NCBI RefSeq assembly: GCF_900074915.1
Contig: NZ_LT222319.1
Location: 3,443,001-3,507,000, forward strand
Direction of reading: 5' to 3'
DNA length: 64,000 bases
Source of the DNA: Pseudomonas cerasi
GTDB lineage: Bacteria > Pseudomonadota > Gammaproteobacteria > Pseudomonadales > Pseudomonadaceae
The first letter of the stretch is position 1, and every line of letters begins with the position of its first letter. A program made the translations under genes and the position numbers. The notes under the pieces were generated by a model. The model worked only from the letters and a program-made list of their open reading frames with translations, had not been told where the DNA came from and made no database searches. This document shows positions 15,980 through 24,497 of the stretch, piece after piece.

Positions 15980-18900
15980 GAAAACGGATGCCCAAGCGCT
16001 TCAGACAATTATTAATACTGGCTACAAGCCTGTGCATAGGCTGGGGTGCTGAGGCCGGTCCTCATGCGGCCGATCACTATACCCTGCTCGGTCGCTCGAG
16101 CCCGGCGCACATGGATGTGAAGCTGGAAAGTCACCAGTGGCAGTGGGTGCGCGGTCAACGCGAACTGATTCTCGGCACCTCGAACCCCGATTACCCGCCC
16201 TTTGATATCACGATGTCGGGTAACGATTACGAAGGCATCACTGCCGATTATGCAGGGATCATTTCGGATGCGCTGGACCTGCCCGTCAGGGTTCAGCGTT
16301 TCGAAACCCGTGATGCGGCGATCAAGGCCCTTGCCGCAGGCCAGATCGATCTGCTGGGTACCGCAAACGGTTTTGAAGCCATCGATCGAAACATCAGGCT
16401 TTCGCAGCCCTACTCGGTGGATCAACCCGTTCTGGTCACCCGGGTCGGAGACACCCGCCCCCTGAACGAGGGCCTGAAAGGTATGCGGCTGAGCATGGTC
16501 TATCACTACCTGCCACCTGCCGAGGTCGAAGCGTCCTATCCAGGCGCAACGCTGAAAACCTATCCCTCTTTTCAGAACGCCATCAACGCAGTCGCTTTCA
16601 ATCAGGCGGACGTGTTTCTGGGCGATACGATTTCCACCCAATACATCATCAACAAGGGTTATCTGAACAACGTGCAGATGTCGAATTTCGGCCAGCACGA
16701 GCCCAACGGTTTCAGCTTCGCGGTCAGCAACGAAAACACGCAACTGCTGGGCATCATCAATCAGACGCTGAAAGCCATCCCCGTCGATGAACGCATCAAT
16801 ATTTCCAGACGCTGGAGCACGGGCAGCGACCTGCTGCTCACCGACCAGAAGCTGCAACTGACGCAACGCGAGGAACGCTGGATCGCGCAGCACCCGACCG
16901 TACGCGTGGTCGTCAACGAAGCGTATGCGCCGCTGACATTCTTCGATGCCAAGGGTAACTTTCGCGGCATCACCGCAGACTTGCTCGAACTGGTGCGTCT
17001 GCGTACCGGGCTTAGGTTCGACGTCAAACGCTCGCCCAGCCTGACCGACATGCTCAATCAGGTCAGCGAAGGCCAGGCAGACATGATCGGCGCGCTGGTG
17101 TCCAGTGATGCGCGTGAGGACCGCTTGAGCTTCACCCGCCCCTACATCGACAACTCGTTCGTGCTGGTCACCCACAAGGGCCAGGGTGCCCCCAGCTATC
17201 TGGAGCAGATGGACGGCAAGCGTCTGGCGATCACCCAAGGCAGCCCGATGCTGGACTGGCTAAGCCGCAAATACCCCAGGGTCGTGCCGCTGGAGATCGA
17301 CAATCCATTCCAGGCGCTGGACATGTTGTCGCTGGGCAGAGCGGAAGGTGCAGTCATCTCGCTGCTCAGCGCGGACTATTTCCTGTCTTCCGGCATCTTC
17401 GAGGAGCGTTTGCAGATGACCGCCACCGTCGGCGAGGATCCGGCGCTGATTTCCATGGCGACCTCACGCAATGCCATCGAGCTGAGTTCGATTCTCGACA
17501 AGGCGCTGGCGAGTATCGCGCCGCAGGATCTGGCAGCGATCAACAACCGATGGCGCGTCTACACCCCCTCACGCGCCAACTGGCATGACTATGAGCGGCT
17601 GATCTATCAGATTGTGGTGGGTGCAGGCCTGTTGCTGCTGGGCCTGCTGGCCTGGAATGCCTGGATGCGCCGGCAGATACGTCAGCGCGAGGCTGCGGAA
17701 CGAGCGCTGGGCGATCAGTTCGAATTCATGCGCGCGCTGGTCGAGGGTACACCGCATCCAATCTACGTAAGGGATCGCGAAGGTATGCTGCGCATGTGCA
17801 ATGACAGCTACCTCAGGGTTTTCTCCGCGCAACGGGAAGACATCATCGGCAAGAGCGCCACCGAAGGGGTGCTGGGCAATGCCTTCGAAGCCCGGGAGTA
17901 TGCTGCCGACTATCAGCGGGTCATGGCCAGCAATACCGCGCTGATCCTCGACCGCCCTCTGCGCATTGGCGATCGACAGTTGACCATCTACCACTGGATC
18001 CTGCCGTTTCGTGACTCTCTGGGCGAAGTGCAGGGCATCATCGGTGGCTGGATCGACATCAGCGAGCGTCGCCAGCTCATCGAGGACTTGCAGGCTGCCA
18101 AGGAGCAGGCCGACGCCGCCAGCCGGGCCAAGAGCACCTTCCTTGCCACCATGAGCCATGAAATCCGCACGCCCATGAATGCAGTGATCGGCATGCTGGA
18201 ACTGGCGCTCAAACGTGCCGATCACGGCGAACTGGATCGCTCCGCCATCGAAGTCGCCTACAGTTCGGCCAACGACCTGCTCGACCTGATCGGCGATATC
18301 CTCGACATCGCCCGCATCGAATCCGGGCGGCTGTCACTCAACCCCGAGCGGGCGAATCTGCGTCGTCTGGTGGAATCGGTGCTCAGGGTATTCGACGGTC
18401 TGGCGCGGCAGAAGGACCTTGAGCTGGTACTGGAACTGGACAGCAGGATCAATGCCGACGTATTGATCGACCCGCTGCGCTTCAAACAGATACTGTCCAA
18501 CCTGGTCAGCAATGCCATCAAGTTCACCCCGATGGGGCGGATCAAGGTCGTACTGCAGGCAGCCGAAAGTCCGGACCCGCAACTGCTGCATCTGCACATC
18601 ACCGTTCAGGACAGCGGCATCGGCATCAGTGTCGAAGACCAGCAACGCCTGTTTGAACCGTTCGCTCAGGCCGATAATACCGGACAAATGGCGCGTACCG
18701 GCGCCGGGCTCGGGCTGGTGATCTGCCGCAGTCTGTGCATGATGATGGGCGGCAATCTCTCGCTCGACAGCACACCGGGGCACGGTACCCGGATCAGCAT
18801 GAACCTGGTGCTGACCACACTTGAAGCGCTGACCGGGCAGCCCGTCGTTGCGCAACCGGCAGCCGTCGTTCATCAGGCACTCAGAATCCTGATCGTCGAC

Positions 18901-19608
18901 GATCATCCGGCCAATCGACTGCTGCTTTGCCAGCAGCTCGGCTTTCTAGGCCATCACTGCGAAATGGCCGAAAACGGCGCGCAAGGGCTCGAGCGCTGGA
19001 AGACCGATACCTTCGATCTGGTCGTCGCCGACTGCAACATGCCTATCATGAACGGCTACGACATGACCGCGGCTATCCGCGAACAGGAGCGCGCCTGCGA
19101 ACGCCAACGCTGCCCGGTCTGGGGCTTCACGGCCAACGCGCAGCCCGACGAGATAGAACGCTGCCGGGCGGCAGGCATGGACGATTGCCTGTTCAAACCC
19201 ATCAGCCTCTCGATGCTCAGCGAGCGGCTGGCAGCCATTGCCCCGCTTGCGCCCCTGCGGGCCCTGCCCTTCAGCCTCGACAGCGTCAGCAACCTGACCG
19301 GTGACCGTCCTGAAATGGTTGAGCGCCTGCTCGCGCAACTGCTGCACAGTAACCACGAAGACCGGCTGTTGCTCGCCAGACTGATGCCGGAAAACAATCG
19401 TCAGAAAACCCGTGACCTGGCGCACAGGATCAAGGGCGCAGCACGGATCATCCAGGCTTCAAGGGTGGTCGACGCCTGTGATGCGCTCGAACTGGCCTGC
19501 GAACCGGACACGCCGGATGAACAGTTCCGCACCTGCCAGCAGGCGGTCGAACTGGCCATGATCGAGCTTGAGGACGCACTGATACTGCAACAGGCAAAGC
19601 CTGACTGA
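15976..19608 (+). CDS. Unorthodox hybrid sensor kinase, RocS2/BvgS-like
   Basis: A 1210-aa membrane sensor. In order: signal anchor (residues 1-27), two periplasmic solute-binding-protein domains (about 45-275 and 290-520), one membrane helix (about 538-560), PAS (about 575-695), HisKA with phospho-His728 in MSHEIRTP, HATPase with NLVSNAIKF and GAGLGL, a receiver domain with Asp1019 in VVADCNMP, and an HPt domain with His1150 in LAHRIKGAA. This is the BvgS/EvgS arrangement for a His-Asp-His-Asp phosphorelay to the coupled LuxR-type regulator. The start is GTG at 15976 overlapping the regulator stop; ATG at 15988 is an alternative. The ligand of the tandem Venus-flytrap domains is unknown. Confidence 0.9.
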   Translation: MRKRMPKRFRQLLILATSLCIGWGAEAGPHAADHYTLLGRSSPAHMDVKLESHQWQWVRGQRELILGTSNPDYPPFDITMSGNDYEGITADYAGIISDALDLPVRVQRFETRDAAIKALAAGQIDLLGTANGFEAIDRNIRLSQPYSVDQPVLVTRVGDTRPLNEGLKGMRLSMVYHYLPPAEVEASYPGATLKTYPSFQNAINAVAFNQADVFLGDTISTQYIINKGYLNNVQMSNFGQHEPNGFSFAVSNENTQLLGIINQTLKAIPVDERINISRRWSTGSDLLLTDQKLQLTQREERWIAQHPTVRVVVNEAYAPLTFFDAKGNFRGITADLLELVRLRTGLRFDVKRSPSLTDMLNQVSEGQADMIGALVSSDAREDRLSFTRPYIDNSFVLVTHKGQGAPSYLEQMDGKRLAITQGSPMLDWLSRKYPRVVPLEIDNPFQALDMLSLGRAEGAVISLLSADYFLSSGIFEERLQMTATVGEDPALISMATSRNAIELSSILDKALASIAPQDLAAINNRWRVYTPSRANWHDYERLIYQIVVGAGLLLLGLLAWNAWMRRQIRQREAAERALGDQFEFMRALVEGTPHPIYVRDREGMLRMCNDSYLRVFSAQREDIIGKSATEGVLGNAFEAREYAADYQRVMASNTALILDRPLRIGDRQLTIYHWILPFRDSLGEVQGIIGGWIDISERRQLIEDLQAAKEQADAASRAKSTFLATMSHEIRTPMNAVIGMLELALKRADHGELDRSAIEVAYSSANDLLDLIGDILDIARIESGRLSLNPERANLRRLVESVLRVFDGLARQKDLELVLELDSRINADVLIDPLRFKQILSNLVSNAIKFTPMGRIKVVLQAAESPDPQLLHLHITVQDSGIGISVEDQQRLFEPFAQADNTGQMARTGAGLGLVICRSLCMMMGGNLSLDSTPGHGTRISMNLVLTTLEALTGQPVVAQPAAVVHQALRILIVDDHPANRLLLCQQLGFLGHHCEMAENGAQGLERWKTDTFDLVVADCNMPIMNGYDMTAAIREQERACERQRCPVWGFTANAQPDEIERCRAAGMDDCLFKPISLSMLSERLAAIAPLAPLRALPFSLDSVSNLTGDRPEMVERLLAQLLHSNHEDRLLLARLMPENNRQKTRDLAHRIKGAARIIQASRVVDACDALELACEPDTPDEQFRTCQQAVELAMIELEDALILQQAKPD

Positions 19609-19667
19609 GCGAGCGCTGAAGACGGTACGGCGAGGGTATGTACGAAAGGGTACGCGGGAACAGGCAA

Positions 19668-19693
19668 GGGAAGCAGGCGCTGGCCTGCTTCCC
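19668..19693. terminator. Hairpin between the sensor kinase gene and yggL
   Basis: A perfect 11-bp stem, GGGAAGCAGGC (19668-19678) with GCCTGCTTCCC (19683-19693), loop GCTG, in the gap of two convergent genes. Neither side has a clear T run, so termination is likely but not certain. Confidence 0.55.
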
Positions 19694-19699
19694 GCTACA

Positions 19700-20044
19700 T
19701 CAGGCGGCCGGATTGATTTCTTTTTCCGGGTACCAGACGTCGATCAGCGGGCTGACAGTGACTTCTGTCAGTTCGCTGCGGCCCTTGAGCCAGGCTTCGA
19801 CAGCAGCACGCTGCTCTTCGCTGACCGAGCCACGCTTGCTCAGGCAAACCAGACCGAAGTCGTCGCCGCCCACATAGCCAAGACCGTTGGCTTCCATTGC
19901 TTCTTTCAGGAAAGCGTCAAGGAAAGCATCGATTGCCTTGTCGTCCAGCTCTTGCTTGAAGTCCAGGTTCAGTTCGAAACCCAATTCCTGGAACTCGTCC
20001 ACACACAGTTTCTTGCGCAGACGGCGGGAGCGGTTAGTGGCCAT
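19700..20044 (-). CDS. yggL: YggL family 50S ribosome-binding protein
   Basis: A 114-aa DUF469 protein. The N-terminal RSRRLRKKLCVDEFQELGFEL and the later LGYVGGDDFGLVCL are family hallmarks. E. coli YggL binds the 50S subunit, and P. aeruginosa YggL has been reported with ribosomes; the precise role is open. The gene is monocistronic and divergent from dacB, with a 338-bp gap containing both promoters. Confidence 0.88.
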   Translation of the reverse strand: MATNRSRRLRKKLCVDEFQELGFELNLDFKQELDDKAIDAFLDAFLKEAMEANGLGYVGGDDFGLVCLSKRGSVSEEQRAAVEAWLKGRSELTEVTVSPLIDVWYPEKEINPAA

Positions 20045-20382
20045 GGGACAATCCTCATCAATAAATATCGGGCGGCACTTTACCAGCTTGGCAATTTAAA
20101 AGCCCGACAATTACAGCGGGTGATGGATATCCGGCCTTGCAGCAGCCGCCGATGCCGAATCAATAAAAAATAGCATTTACCGGCTTACCCCCCGGTCACA
20201 AGCCTGCCCCGCTTGGGGCATAATGCGACTCGTTTCATGCGTGGCATTGCGTGTTACAAAAAAAGCCCGCCGCGCATTCACTACTATAGTTATCGAAATC
20301 GAATCGCCATTTGCAATAGTTACCGAGGGAATTCATCCATGCCCTCTTTTTCGTTTCCCTCTTTGCAGTAGGGTTTTAGTCA
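20045..20382. other. Divergent promoter region of yggL and dacB
   Basis: No coding signal. It contains a GCCCC-GCTT-GGGGC hairpin (20207-20220) followed by CATAATG, a possible -10 element, and an A+T-rich stretch before dacB. Transcription start sites cannot be fixed from sequence. Confidence 0.4.
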
Positions 20383-21849
20383 ATGATCAAGTCGCTACGT
20401 CCATTGTTGCTCGCGTCACTTTTTTTGCCCCTGGCTCTGCCCTCCTACGCCGCCGTCATCAACACCACGCTGCCCCCCAAGGTTCAACAGGCTATGAAAG
20501 CCAGCAAACTCAGCGATGACGCACTGTCGCTGGTGATGTTGCCGCTTAACGGCCCGGGCACGCCGACCGTATTCAACGCCGACGTATCGGTCAATCCGGC
20601 TTCTACGATGAAGCTGATCACCACTTATGCGGCCCTGGAAATGCTCGGCCCGACCCATCAGTGGAAAACCGAATTCTTCACCGACGGCACTCTGAGCAAT
20701 GGCGTGCTTCGCGGTAACCTGTATCTCAAGGGCGGTGGCGATCCCAAGCTGAATATGGAAAAGCTCTGGCTGCTGATGCGTGACCTGCGCGCCAACGGTG
20801 TACAGCAGGTGACCGGCGACCTGGTACTGGACCGCAGTCATTTTGTGCAACCGCAATTGCCGGTGTTCAACGATGACGGCAATGACGACAACAAGCCGTT
20901 TCTGGTCAAACCCGACGCGCTTATGGTCAACCTCAAGGCGCTGCGATTCGTGACCCGTAATGACGATGGCAGGATTCTGCTCTCGGTCGAGCCGCCGATT
21001 GCCAGCATCCGCATTGATAATCAGGTCAAGGCAAGCGCCTCGAAGCAATGCACCGGGGATGTGCGCTACAACCCGGTCACCCAGGCCGATGGCAGCGTCA
21101 ACGTGACGGTCACCGGCCAGTTGGGCAATGGCTGCAACTCACAGACCTACCTGTCACTGCTGGACCATCCGACCTACGCGGCCGGCGCAGTGCGAGCCAT
21201 CTGGCAGGAACTGGGCGGCACCATTCAGGGCAAGGACCGCGTTGGCGTGCTGCCCGGCAATGCCAAGTTGCTGGCCAAGGCCTTTTCACCGGATCTGGTG
21301 GAAGTCATTCGTGACATCAACAAATTCAGCAACAACACCATGGCCCAGCAACTGTTCCTGAGCCTGGGCGAAGAGTTCCGCAACGAAGCGGACGGTGACG
21401 ACGGCAAGGCCGCGCAACGTGTCATCCGCCAGTGGCTGGCGAAGAAAGGCATCACTGCGCCGCATCTGGTCATGGAGAACGGCTCCGGGCTTTCGCGGGC
21501 CGAGCGTGTCAGCGCGCGTGAAATGGCGGTGATCCTGCAAGCGGCCTGGCGCAGCCCCTATGCGGCCGAATTCATGAGCTCAATGCCGCTGGCCGGCCTC
21601 GACGGTACCATGCGCAAGCGACTCAAGCGTACCCCGCTGCTGGGCGAGGCGCACATCAAGACCGGCACCCTGAATACCGTACGCGCGATTGCCGGCTTCA
21701 GCCGCGACAGTAACGGCAACACCTGGGCAGTCGTGGCGATCCTCAACGACCCGCGTCCGTTCGGCGCATCCTCGATACTCGACGAGGTACTGATTGATCT
21801 GTATCGACAGCCCAAGCTGACCAACACCACGGTCTCGATCCAGCAATAA
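20383..21849 (+). CDS. dacB: D-alanyl-D-alanine carboxypeptidase/endopeptidase (PBP4 type)
   Basis: A 488-aa periplasmic class-C low-molecular-mass penicillin-binding protein that trims and cleaves D-Ala peptide bonds of peptidoglycan. It has a signal peptide (residues 1-23) and all three serine-acyltransferase motifs: S74-TM-K77, S316-N317-N318 and K426-T427-G428. The large insert between the first two motifs is typical of PBP4. In P. aeruginosa, loss of dacB derepresses AmpC. The gene ends in a clear terminator. Confidence 0.94.
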   Translation: MIKSLRPLLLASLFLPLALPSYAAVINTTLPPKVQQAMKASKLSDDALSLVMLPLNGPGTPTVFNADVSVNPASTMKLITTYAALEMLGPTHQWKTEFFTDGTLSNGVLRGNLYLKGGGDPKLNMEKLWLLMRDLRANGVQQVTGDLVLDRSHFVQPQLPVFNDDGNDDNKPFLVKPDALMVNLKALRFVTRNDDGRILLSVEPPIASIRIDNQVKASASKQCTGDVRYNPVTQADGSVNVTVTGQLGNGCNSQTYLSLLDHPTYAAGAVRAIWQELGGTIQGKDRVGVLPGNAKLLAKAFSPDLVEVIRDINKFSNNTMAQQLFLSLGEEFRNEADGDDGKAAQRVIRQWLAKKGITAPHLVMENGSGLSRAERVSAREMAVILQAAWRSPYAAEFMSSMPLAGLDGTMRKRLKRTPLLGEAHIKTGTLNTVRAIAGFSRDSNGNTWAVVAILNDPRPFGASSILDEVLIDLYRQPKLTNTTVSIQQ

Positions 21850-21873
21850 CCAACCGATACTGGCCATCAACAA

Positions 21874-21902
21874 CAGACCCGCTGTCGCAGCGGGTCTGTC
21901 TT
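21874..21902 (+). terminator. Intrinsic terminator of dacB
   Basis: CAGACCCGCTG (21874-21884), loop TCG, CAGCGGGTCTG (21888-21898), then TCTTC. It separates dacB from a convergent gene. Confidence 0.8.
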
Positions 21903-21904
21903 CA

Positions 21905-24295
21905 TCAGCGTTGCTCGGGCTCGACCCGATCGCGACCGGCCTGTTTCGCCGCATAGACACCCGAGTCGGCGCGCAGCAACATCGCGTCGACACCCTCACC
22001 CTCGCGCCAGCTGGCGATCCCGAAGCTGCCCGTGACCACCTGATCGACGCCTTCGATAACCTGCTTGCGCAGTTCATCGCGCAGGCTCAGTGCCAGTTGA
22101 TAGGCCTGGGCACCGCGCGTTCCCGGGCAGATCACCATGAACTCTTCGCCACCCAGGCGGCAGAACACATCATCGCTGCGCAGCCGCTGGCTGATCTTTT
22201 CCGAAATGGCCTTGAGCACCTGATCGCCTGCGGCATGCCCGAAGCGGTCATTGATCCGTTTGAAGTGATCGATATCGAGCATGATGACCGACAGGTTACC
22301 GCCGTGCCGGTCGATTCTTTTCAGCTCGGACTGCATCCGGTCCTGAAAGTAGCGCCGATTATAGGCACCGGTCAGCACGTCAGTGACCGACAGCGCACGC
22401 AACTCCTGCTCGACGCGCTTGAGGTCGGTGATATCGGACACAAAGCCATGCCACAGCACGCTACCATCGGCCAGGCGCTCAGGCGTCGACGCCGAGCGTA
22501 GCCAGCGCAAACCCTTGCGTGGCAGATCAACGCGGTACTCCTGACTCCACGGTGTCAGGTGCTTGGCGCTGATCAAAATGGAGCTTTTGACCCGTGTCAG
22601 ATCCACCGGCTGTATGCGTTGCAGGATAGTTTCAGAGTCGCCCAGCAACTGCTCTTCATCCACTTCGAACAGCTCGCACATGCCGGCGCTGGCGTACCTG
22701 AAACGCGCGCTGCCATCAACGGCCAAATGGTACTGGTAAATACCGCCTGGGACTTGCGAGCCGAGCTTTTTCAGCAACTGCCCCTGCTCGGCAAGGGCCT
22801 GATTGACACGCTTGTGCTCGGTAACGTCGATGCACACGGCCAGATACCCGGTCCAGAGCCCCTGATCGTCACGCACCGCGGTGACCAGCATATTCACCAC
22901 CAGCGTGCTGCCATCGCTGCGCTGCAGGGTCCACTCCTGCGAAGGGTGGTTACCATCCTGCACGGCGTCGAGAAACATCAGTTGCGAGGCGCTGATCGGT
23001 TGCCCGCGGCTTTTGCTCAAGCGGCTCGCTCGGGCCTCCAGGTCAGCAGACTGATAAAAGTCCATGAGGCGAAACCTGCCCAGCACATCCTCCTGTGCAT
23101 AGCCGAGCATTTTCTGTGCCCCGACATTGAACGTCTTGATCAGCCCGTCCAGATCGGTCGCGATGATTGCCACTTCTGTCGCCGCATCCAGCACACTGCG
23201 CAGTTGACCGTGCGCAGCCCTCAATTGTTGCTCGCGCTGGCGCAGCTCGCGGGTACGCTGCGCCACCCGTTGCAAGGCGCGCTGACGCTGGCTGATCAGG
23301 CTGTAGAGCAAGGCACTGAGCATCAGGCTCAAAAGTCCTCCAAGCCACAGCACCCGACCGGGCATCATGATTTGGTTATTCAGACTGAAAATCTGCGTAG
23401 GGCGAACCTCGACCAGATAATCCCTGTCGCCCAGGCTCAGCAGGCTGCTGGCGTACAGCTGATTGCGTATTGCGGGGAGCGGAGACTGGTAGACCTGCTC
23501 GGGCGTTTCCGGCGAACTGAGGTCGAGCATGGTCACGGCAAGGTTGTCCTGCTCCGCCGTTCCAACGTTCATCAATTGCGTCAGGCTGATCACTGCGGTG
23601 ACGTAGCCCCTCAATTGCGGAACCGGCTGGCCAATCGAGAACACCGGTGCGACCAGCAAAATGCCGTAGGTATCGGACGGCTCCAGGGACAGCAGGCGAA
23701 TACGAGGCGTTGCGACCGTTCGTTTCAGCAAGCGCGCACGCTCCAGAGCGGCACGCCGCACCGGCTCGGAAGCAATATCAAACCCCGCTGGCGTTGGAAT
23801 GTTGCTGAGGGTCTGGATGAATCGAACCGGGAAGTATTCATTTCGCACTGCGGCGATTTTCAAGGCGCCGTTTTCATCCATCTCGCGTATGGCATACCCG
23901 GGCGATCCTTCCTCACGCGACTGTCGTTCAAAGGCTGCAAGCTCGGCCTGCAGCACCCTCGGGTTCCAGGCATACGCCTGGGTGCCAATCAGCAACGGCG
24001 CGACAAACCCGTCGAATTCGGACAGTTCAACCTGATGGGAGTAGATAAAGAAGCGAGCCAACGTGTCGAGCCGGGTGACCTGCCGGTCCAGACGCTCCTG
24101 CAGGCGACTGAAGCGCTCCGCGGCAACCATGTCGAAACGCTGACGCAACTGGCGCTGATACAACTCGTTATCGGCCAGCGCCAGCATGATCGTAAGTGCC
24201 GTACCGATCAGCAATACCAGCACTGCGATAAGCCACGCTGATCGCTGACCATTGATGAAACTCAGAATTCTCAGCTTGAACCGTTTCACTGTCAT
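21905..24295 (-). CDS. Membrane diguanylate cyclase, CHASE-PAS-PAS-GGDEF
   Basis: A 796-aa inner-membrane enzyme that makes cyclic di-GMP. An N-terminal helix (residues 20-42) is followed by a periplasmic CHASE-type domain (about 45-310), a second membrane helix (about 313-335), a coiled coil, two PAS domains (about 360-480 and 490-610, each followed by a PAC-like segment) and a C-terminal GGDEF domain. The active site is GGEEF at 715-719, and the inhibitory site RSDD lies five residues before it, so the enzyme is predicted to be active and product-inhibited. ATG at 24295 is preferred to GTG at 24301 because of spacing to a weak GAG. No EAL domain. Confidence 0.9.
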   Translation of the reverse strand: MTVKRFKLRILSFINGQRSAWLIAVLVLLIGTALTIMLALADNELYQRQLRQRFDMVAAERFSRLQERLDRQVTRLDTLARFFIYSHQVELSEFDGFVAPLLIGTQAYAWNPRVLQAELAAFERQSREEGSPGYAIREMDENGALKIAAVRNEYFPVRFIQTLSNIPTPAGFDIASEPVRRAALERARLLKRTVATPRIRLLSLEPSDTYGILLVAPVFSIGQPVPQLRGYVTAVISLTQLMNVGTAEQDNLAVTMLDLSSPETPEQVYQSPLPAIRNQLYASSLLSLGDRDYLVEVRPTQIFSLNNQIMMPGRVLWLGGLLSLMLSALLYSLISQRQRALQRVAQRTRELRQREQQLRAAHGQLRSVLDAATEVAIIATDLDGLIKTFNVGAQKMLGYAQEDVLGRFRLMDFYQSADLEARASRLSKSRGQPISASQLMFLDAVQDGNHPSQEWTLQRSDGSTLVVNMLVTAVRDDQGLWTGYLAVCIDVTEHKRVNQALAEQGQLLKKLGSQVPGGIYQYHLAVDGSARFRYASAGMCELFEVDEEQLLGDSETILQRIQPVDLTRVKSSILISAKHLTPWSQEYRVDLPRKGLRWLRSASTPERLADGSVLWHGFVSDITDLKRVEQELRALSVTDVLTGAYNRRYFQDRMQSELKRIDRHGGNLSVIMLDIDHFKRINDRFGHAAGDQVLKAISEKISQRLRSDDVFCRLGGEEFMVICPGTRGAQAYQLALSLRDELRKQVIEGVDQVVTGSFGIASWREGEGVDAMLLRADSGVYAAKQAGRDRVEPEQR

Positions 24296-24453
24296 ACACA
24301 CAAACTCATGACGCCAACATACGGAAGCGTCAGGCTGGCTATGACTTCTGTTATAGCTATTCGCCAGTAATTTTCATAGGCTTATGGCGGTTTCAGGACG
24401 ATCCGTTGGTCTGTCTGCACGGGCATGCAAGCGAGTGCAGGAGGTATCGCGAG

Positions 24454-24491
24454 GCGCGATGAACGGACCATTACCGATCAGTTCATCGCGC
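24454..24491. terminator. Hairpin downstream of rlmL
   Basis: An 11-bp perfect inverted repeat, GCGCGATGAAC (24454-24464) and GTTCATCGCGC (24481-24491), begins 7 bp after the rlmL stop. There is no T run, so it may be a processing or Rho-assisted end. Confidence 0.45.
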
Positions 24492-24497
24492 ACCGGA

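Noticed and set aside
22559..24241. 560-aa frame opposite the diguanylate cyclase
   Set aside because: A G+C-driven shadow; low-complexity Gln/His/Arg-rich composition typical of antisense translation.
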